From positions 7,054-71,053 of the forward strand of contig JAEYLC010000032.1 of assembly GCA_023461435.1 (NCBI GenBank): a DNA stretch of 64,000 nt, in the 5' to 3' direction. Shown here in pieces: positions 60,468 through 64,000 of the stretch; position 1 is the stretch's first letter, and every line of letters starts with the position of its first letter. The notes under the pieces were generated by a model that had not been told where the DNA came from, did not search any database, and worked only from the letters and a program-made list of their open reading frames with translations. Origin of the DNA: Bacillota bacterium. GTDB taxonomy: Bacteria > Bacillota > Clostridia > Christensenellales > SZUA-584. The position numbers and the translations under genes were made by a program.

Positions 60468-61706
60468 TTACGCCGCTGCCCCGAGTTTCACCGTCATATC
60501 GGATGTTTCGCCGCCGCGCTCCACAGTGATGGTCACGGAATCGCCGGGGACATGGCGGTAAAGCTGTGTGCGAAAGTCGAGCATTGTGTTGACCTCCGTA
60601 CCGTCAACCTTTGTGATGATATCGCCGGTGCGGAGCCCCTGTGCATAAGCGTCGGAGGCGGTGTCGATATCGGTGATGTAGACGCCGTGGTCAACCGTGA
60701 TGCCCGGGTTTTCGTAATACGACAGCAGCTCGGCATCGAGCACGTTAACGCCCAGTTGGACCTGTGAGAATGTGCCCGTATTGATGATCTGCTCGATGAT
60801 CGGCTTGGCCGCATTGATCGGAATCGCGAACCCCATCCCTTCTCCGTTCGAGAGCTTATAGGAATTGATGCCGATGACTTCGCCATTCAGGTTCAGCAGC
60901 GGGCCGCCGCTGTTGCCGGAATTGATGGCGGCGTCCGTCTGTATAAGGTTCTCCGCAACCTGAGTCTGGCTTAATAGTATGCTTCTGTCAAGAGCGCTCA
61001 CAATGCCAGCGGTCACGCTGCGCTCATACTCAAGCCCCATCGGATTGCCGATGGCGACTGAGACCTGGCCGACGCTGAGGCTGTCCGAATCGCCGAGCGT
61101 CACGGCCGGCAGATCATTGGCATCGATCTTGATTACGGCGAGATCCATGTCTTCATTCGCGTAGAGCACTTGCGCGTCGTATTCAGTGCCGTCCATCAGC
61201 GTGACGGTGATGGACTTGGGGTTCGACGAAACCACATGCTGATTGGTGAGTATGAGCCCGTCGCCGCTCACAATCACGCCGGTGCCGATGCCTTCCACCT
61301 CCGCGGATTGATAAAACCCCATCACATTCTCCACTGTGCGCACGCCCACGACGGACGGCAGCACCGATTCAGCAACGTTCTGTACGGCTGACGAATAGTC
61401 TGTGGTGACATCGTTGTTGTAAACCGTTTGCTCGGCGGCGGCCTCGCCCTGTGAGCCGATTTGCGTATTGCCCGAACCCGCGCCGGAAAGGGCTTGGTCG
61501 ATATAGCTTTGCGCCGACTCGTTGAACGCGCGCATCTGGCTGTTCATGTAAAGGCCCACAGCGCCGCCGCCAAGCACGGAGCCCAGCAGCGCGCCGGTCA
61601 GCACGAGCACAAAAACGCGCCCGCCCGTCCGCTTATTTTTCGGCTTTGCAGGCTGCTGCTGCTGCACGATGTATGGCTGGTAATCCGAATAATCGTTCAT
61701 AATCAT
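60468..61706 (-). CDS. HtrA/DegP-type membrane-anchored serine protease
   Basis: 412 residues. An N-terminal cytoplasmic Gln/Pro/Lys stretch and one membrane segment (VFVLVLTGALLGSVLGGGAVGL) are followed by a trypsin-like domain. It has His in LTNQHVV (about 155), Asp in DMDLAVIKI (about 186) and Ser in NSGNSGGPL (about 264), then a C-terminal PDZ domain (GVYITDIDTASDAYAQGLRTGDIITKVDG). Family role: degrading misfolded exported proteins. ATG 61706 or 61700 are both near GGGAGGATAT; the choice is uncertain. Confidence 0.93.
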   Translation of the reverse strand: MIMNDYSDYQPYIVQQQQPAKPKNKRTGGRVFVLVLTGALLGSVLGGGAVGLYMNSQMRAFNESAQSYIDQALSGAGSGNTQIGSQGEAAAEQTVYNNDVTTDYSSAVQNVAESVLPSVVGVRTVENVMGFYQSAEVEGIGTGVIVSGDGLILTNQHVVSSNPKSITVTLMDGTEYDAQVLYANEDMDLAVIKIDANDLPAVTLGDSDSLSVGQVSVAIGNPMGLEYERSVTAGIVSALDRSILLSQTQVAENLIQTDAAINSGNSGGPLLNLNGEVIGINSYKLSNGEGMGFAIPINAAKPIIEQIINTGTFSQVQLGVNVLDAELLSYYENPGITVDHGVYITDIDTASDAYAQGLRTGDIITKVDGTEVNTMLDFRTQLYRHVPGDSVTITVERGGETSDMTVKLGAAA

Positions 61707-61988
61707 ATATCCTCCCGTTTTTTCTGCGTTTATCATACCTCCCGTTTTTAACGGGCGTATGACGCGGATGTAAACCGTTTATGAATAATCGGAAAGCGGC
61801 TTCGTGACACAAACGCAGCCGTTTTTCATACTTTTTTTACAATCATCTAAAAAAAATTCATATTCTTTAGTGTTCTTTGTGTTTTACTTTGCCCAAAACT
61901 GCTGATATATATCATAGTAAATAAAGAGATTAAATACGAAGAAAAGTGAAACAAAACAGATGGCAACCGATGAGACAATAAAGAAATG

Positions 61989-62036
61989 AACCCGATGATA
62001 TGCGGACTGCATAACCAAACGGCTTCGGGTTTTTTC
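61989..62036 (+). terminator. Leader terminator upstream of the chemoreceptor gene
   Basis: AACCCGA / TCGGGTT outer stem containing a TATGC-GGACT-GCATA hairpin, then TTTTTT. It lies 40 bases before the start codon. The rest of the 61707-62076 gap is AT-rich; a TTTACT-17-TATATA promoter is possible at 61883-61911. Confidence 0.7.
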
Positions 62037-62076
62037 TTTACATATATTTATCAGCATGAGGGAGAGGTAGAGAAAA

Positions 62077-64000
62077 ATGAAACTGAGCGGAAAGATTTTA
62101 GCCTTCGTTGTGGCCATTGTCGTATTGTCCGTATTGTCCATCACGTTTCTGGTGATGGCAGAGGACGCGGCTTTTCAGCATGAAAACAGCGGGCAAAGCG
62201 TGACATCAAATGTCAATGACCTTAAGAAAGAAGTGGAAACACTTTCGGAAAAAGCCAAAGAAAGTGCGGTTTTACTCGGACAGAATCAAAGCGTTATCCA
62301 AGGCGTGGCAACACACAGTTTTGCGTCGCTGCAGTCGGCGCTTGACGAGCTGAATGCGATTTTGGGCCTCAGCACCATCAGCGTCACCGACAATAAGGGC
62401 AATGTCATCATCCGGCAGCATCAGCCGGACGAGAAGGGAGACAACATCAGCGATCAGACAAACGTGCAAAAGGCGCTGAAGGGTGAAGTGTCATCGACGC
62501 TCGAGGAGGGTGAGCTCGTTAAGCTTTCAAGCCGCGCAGGGGCGCCGATCAAGAATAACGGCACAGTGATCGGCTCTGTGATTGTCGGATATACTTTTGA
62601 TCAGCTCACGCTGCTTGATGATTATAAAGCGAATTATGACATGGAGTTCTCCATATTCTCAGGCGCCGATCGGCTGGTGACCACGATACAGGAAAACGGT
62701 TCGTCGGCTGCCGGCACACAGATGGACCCCAAGGTCCAGACGGCTGTGCTTCAAAACGGCCAAGTCTATACGAACGATATCACACTGTTCGGCCAACCGT
62801 ATATCGCGACCTATGAGCCGCTTATGAATGCGGACGGCAAAATCGTCGGCGCGATCGCGGGGGCTATGTCGTTAAAGGAGGCAAACGCAGCGGTTTTAAA
62901 GACGGCGCTTTTCGCAGGTGTCGGCAGCGTTGTCGTGATTGTGATCAGCGCGCTGATACTCTCGCTGTTTGTGCGCCGCAGCATCAGAAAGCCCATGCTC
63001 GCGATGGTGGACGCGTCGCGTGCGCTGGCTGAGGGCAATTTGGATGTGACGATTGATCTAAACAAACGCAAGGACGAAATCGGCATACTTGGAAAAGCGT
63101 TTTCCGAGGTTGTTGAGAAAATCAGCGGACTGATCAGGGATTCTTCAACGCTGCAGGGGAGGATTGCCGAGGGCAATCTGCTCGAGCGCGCGGACGACAG
63201 TGTTTACAGCGGCGAATACAAGACGCTGATACAAGGCTACAACAAGACGGTGGACACGCTCGTCAACTATTTGGATAAGCTGCCGCTGCCCACGCTCGTA
63301 TTGGACAAAGGCTTTTCAGTGCGCTATATCAACGAAAACGGCGCGGGACTGCTGCACAGCACGCAAGAGGAGCTGCTCGGACGCAAATGCCACGACCTGT
63401 TCCGCACGGACGACTGCCAAAATGGCATGTGCGTGTGCCTCAAAGCCATGAACACCGGTGAACAGGAGGAAGGCGAGACGACCGCGCATCTTGAAGACGG
63501 CACTGTGCTCGAGATCCGCTATATGGGCATACCCATCATCAAGGACGGCGAAGTTGTGGGGGCGCTCGAAGCCATCACCGACCTGACTGGGATCAAGAGA
63601 GCGCAAAGAGAATCCGAGCAGCAGACCGAGGCATTGAAGGTGCTGCTTTCAAAAATCGAAGACGCGGCGGGTCTCGTCGAGTCGGGATCAAAGCAGGTTT
63701 CGGAAGGCAGTCAGGTGCTCTCTCAGGGCGCGACCGAGCAGGCGGCGGCGATACAGGAGCTGTCGTCATCGATCTCCGAAATCGCGCAGCAGACGAAGGT
63801 CAACGCGCAGAATTCCGAGAAAGCGAGCGCCGTGGCCGATGCGACGCGCGGCGGCACAGCGGTGATCGATGAGAAGATGGGGCAGATGCTTGAGGCGATG
63901 AACGAAATTTCGCAGGCATCCGCGAACATTTCAAAGATCATCAAGACGATCGACGACATCGCGTTCCAGACCAACATTCTCGCGCTCAACGCGGCGGTGG
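62077..64000 (+). CDS. Methyl-accepting chemotaxis protein (3'-truncated by window edge)
   Basis: A receptor of at least 641 residues, open to the end of the window. The N-terminal membrane segment is about 7-27. A single-Cache-like sensor spans about 30-285 (STISVTDNKGNVIIRQH, VIVGYTFDQLTLLDDY) and a second membrane segment about 288-308. HAMP is at about 308-360 and a second HAMP-like stretch follows. A PAS domain is at about 405-510, with four Cys around CHDLFRTDDCQNGMCVC. The start of the MA signalling domain reads SQGATEQAAAIQELSSS and QTNILALNAAV. GAGGGAGAGG precedes ATG 62077. Confidence 0.92.
   Translation, partial: MKLSGKILAFVVAIVVLSVLSITFLVMAEDAAFQHENSGQSVTSNVNDLKKEVETLSEKAKESAVLLGQNQSVIQGVATHSFASLQSALDELNAILGLSTISVTDNKGNVIIRQHQPDEKGDNISDQTNVQKALKGEVSSTLEEGELVKLSSRAGAPIKNNGTVIGSVIVGYTFDQLTLLDDYKANYDMEFSIFSGADRLVTTIQENGSSAAGTQMDPKVQTAVLQNGQVYTNDITLFGQPYIATYEPLMNADGKIVGAIAGAMSLKEANAAVLKTALFAGVGSVVVIVISALILSLFVRRSIRKPMLAMVDASRALAEGNLDVTIDLNKRKDEIGILGKAFSEVVEKISGLIRDSSTLQGRIAEGNLLERADDSVYSGEYKTLIQGYNKTVDTLVNYLDKLPLPTLVLDKGFSVRYINENGAGLLHSTQEELLGRKCHDLFRTDDCQNGMCVCLKAMNTGEQEEGETTAHLEDGTVLEIRYMGIPIIKDGEVVGALEAITDLTGIKRAQRESEQQTEALKVLLSKIEDAAGLVESGSKQVSEGSQVLSQGATEQAAAIQELSSSISEIAQQTKVNAQNSEKASAVADATRGGTAVIDEKMGQMLEAMNEISQASANISKIIKTIDDIAFQTNILALNAAV

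Noticed and set aside
61918..62040. c-di-GMP riboswitch in the chemoreceptor leader
   Set aside because: I looked for the GEMM core elements (GGGACGCAAAGCC-type and tetraloop-receptor segments) and did not find them; kept only as an unclassified attenuator.

Overview
The window reads as a chromosomal segment of an anaerobic, probably spore-forming member of the Clostridia (Bacillota). The evidence is a complete MinCDE set, the conserved block mrnC-thyX-rlmB-yacP-sigH, Gram-positive promoters (several TTGACA-17-TATAAT) and AGGAGG-type ribosome binding sites, T-box and TPP leaders, a sortase B with its substrate, and lipobox lipoproteins. Base composition is fairly GC-rich for the class. One gene (3900-4694) is strikingly AT-rich and looks foreign. 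No rRNA, tRNA, CRISPR array, prophage or transposase gene was seen.

Layout. 1-1.8 kb: end of minC, then minD and minE. 1.8-3.8 kb: a membrane-anchored hypothetical and glucose-6-phosphate isomerase. 3.9-6.1 kb: the AT-rich membrane protein and a condensation-type acyltransferase. 6.1-9.7 kb: a TPP riboswitch, a repeat-filled spacer, and a thiamine-precursor ABC importer with a YkoF-like thiamine-binding protein. 9.9-11.9 kb: a DUF4430 lipoprotein, a YfbR-type nucleotidase, an SDR and a long palindrome. 12-14.4 kb: an ABC exporter with its TetR regulator and two matching operators. 14.5-17.6 kb: BlaI plus an M56 (BlaR1-like) sensor peptidase. 17.6-21.1 kb: the sigH cluster. 21.3-24.4 kb: a secreted subtilisin with Ig-like repeats. 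24.8-27.4 kb: a soluble double-Cache/CheW protein. 27.5-31.4 kb: PhoH-PIN, a split TauE/SafE pair, an AEC carrier and a small membrane protein. 31.6-34.1 kb: a structured leader, P-II, a small membrane protein and an ammonium channel. 34.8-36.9 kb: a T-box whose specifier reads as Leu CUC, in front of an acyl-CoA synthetase. 37.6-42.5 kb: a 1362-residue adhesin ending in SPKTG and a class B sortase. 42.6-49.7 kb: an acyltransferase, an ArsR/Nim pair, a VOC protein, a Cd/Zn P-type ATPase, and a ROK/MFS pair. 49.9-53.3 kb: a lipoprotein, a TfoX-C protein, a flavodoxin and an EAL-CBS-GGDEF protein. 53.3-56.7 kb: a Fur/Zur-controlled zinc uptake operon with a small Cys/His membrane protein. 56.9-64 kb: a multi-PAS GGDEF/HD-GYP protein, an HtrA protease and a chemoreceptor running off the right edge.

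Themes: metal homeostasis (zinc import, Cd/Zn export), c-di-GMP and chemotaxis signalling, and much cis-acting RNA control. The most unusual items are the leucine-type T-box on an acyl-CoA synthetase, the P-II/Amt leader with two competing folds ahead of a strong terminator, and a palindromic dispersed element present in three places, one copy of which separates a duplicated terminator.
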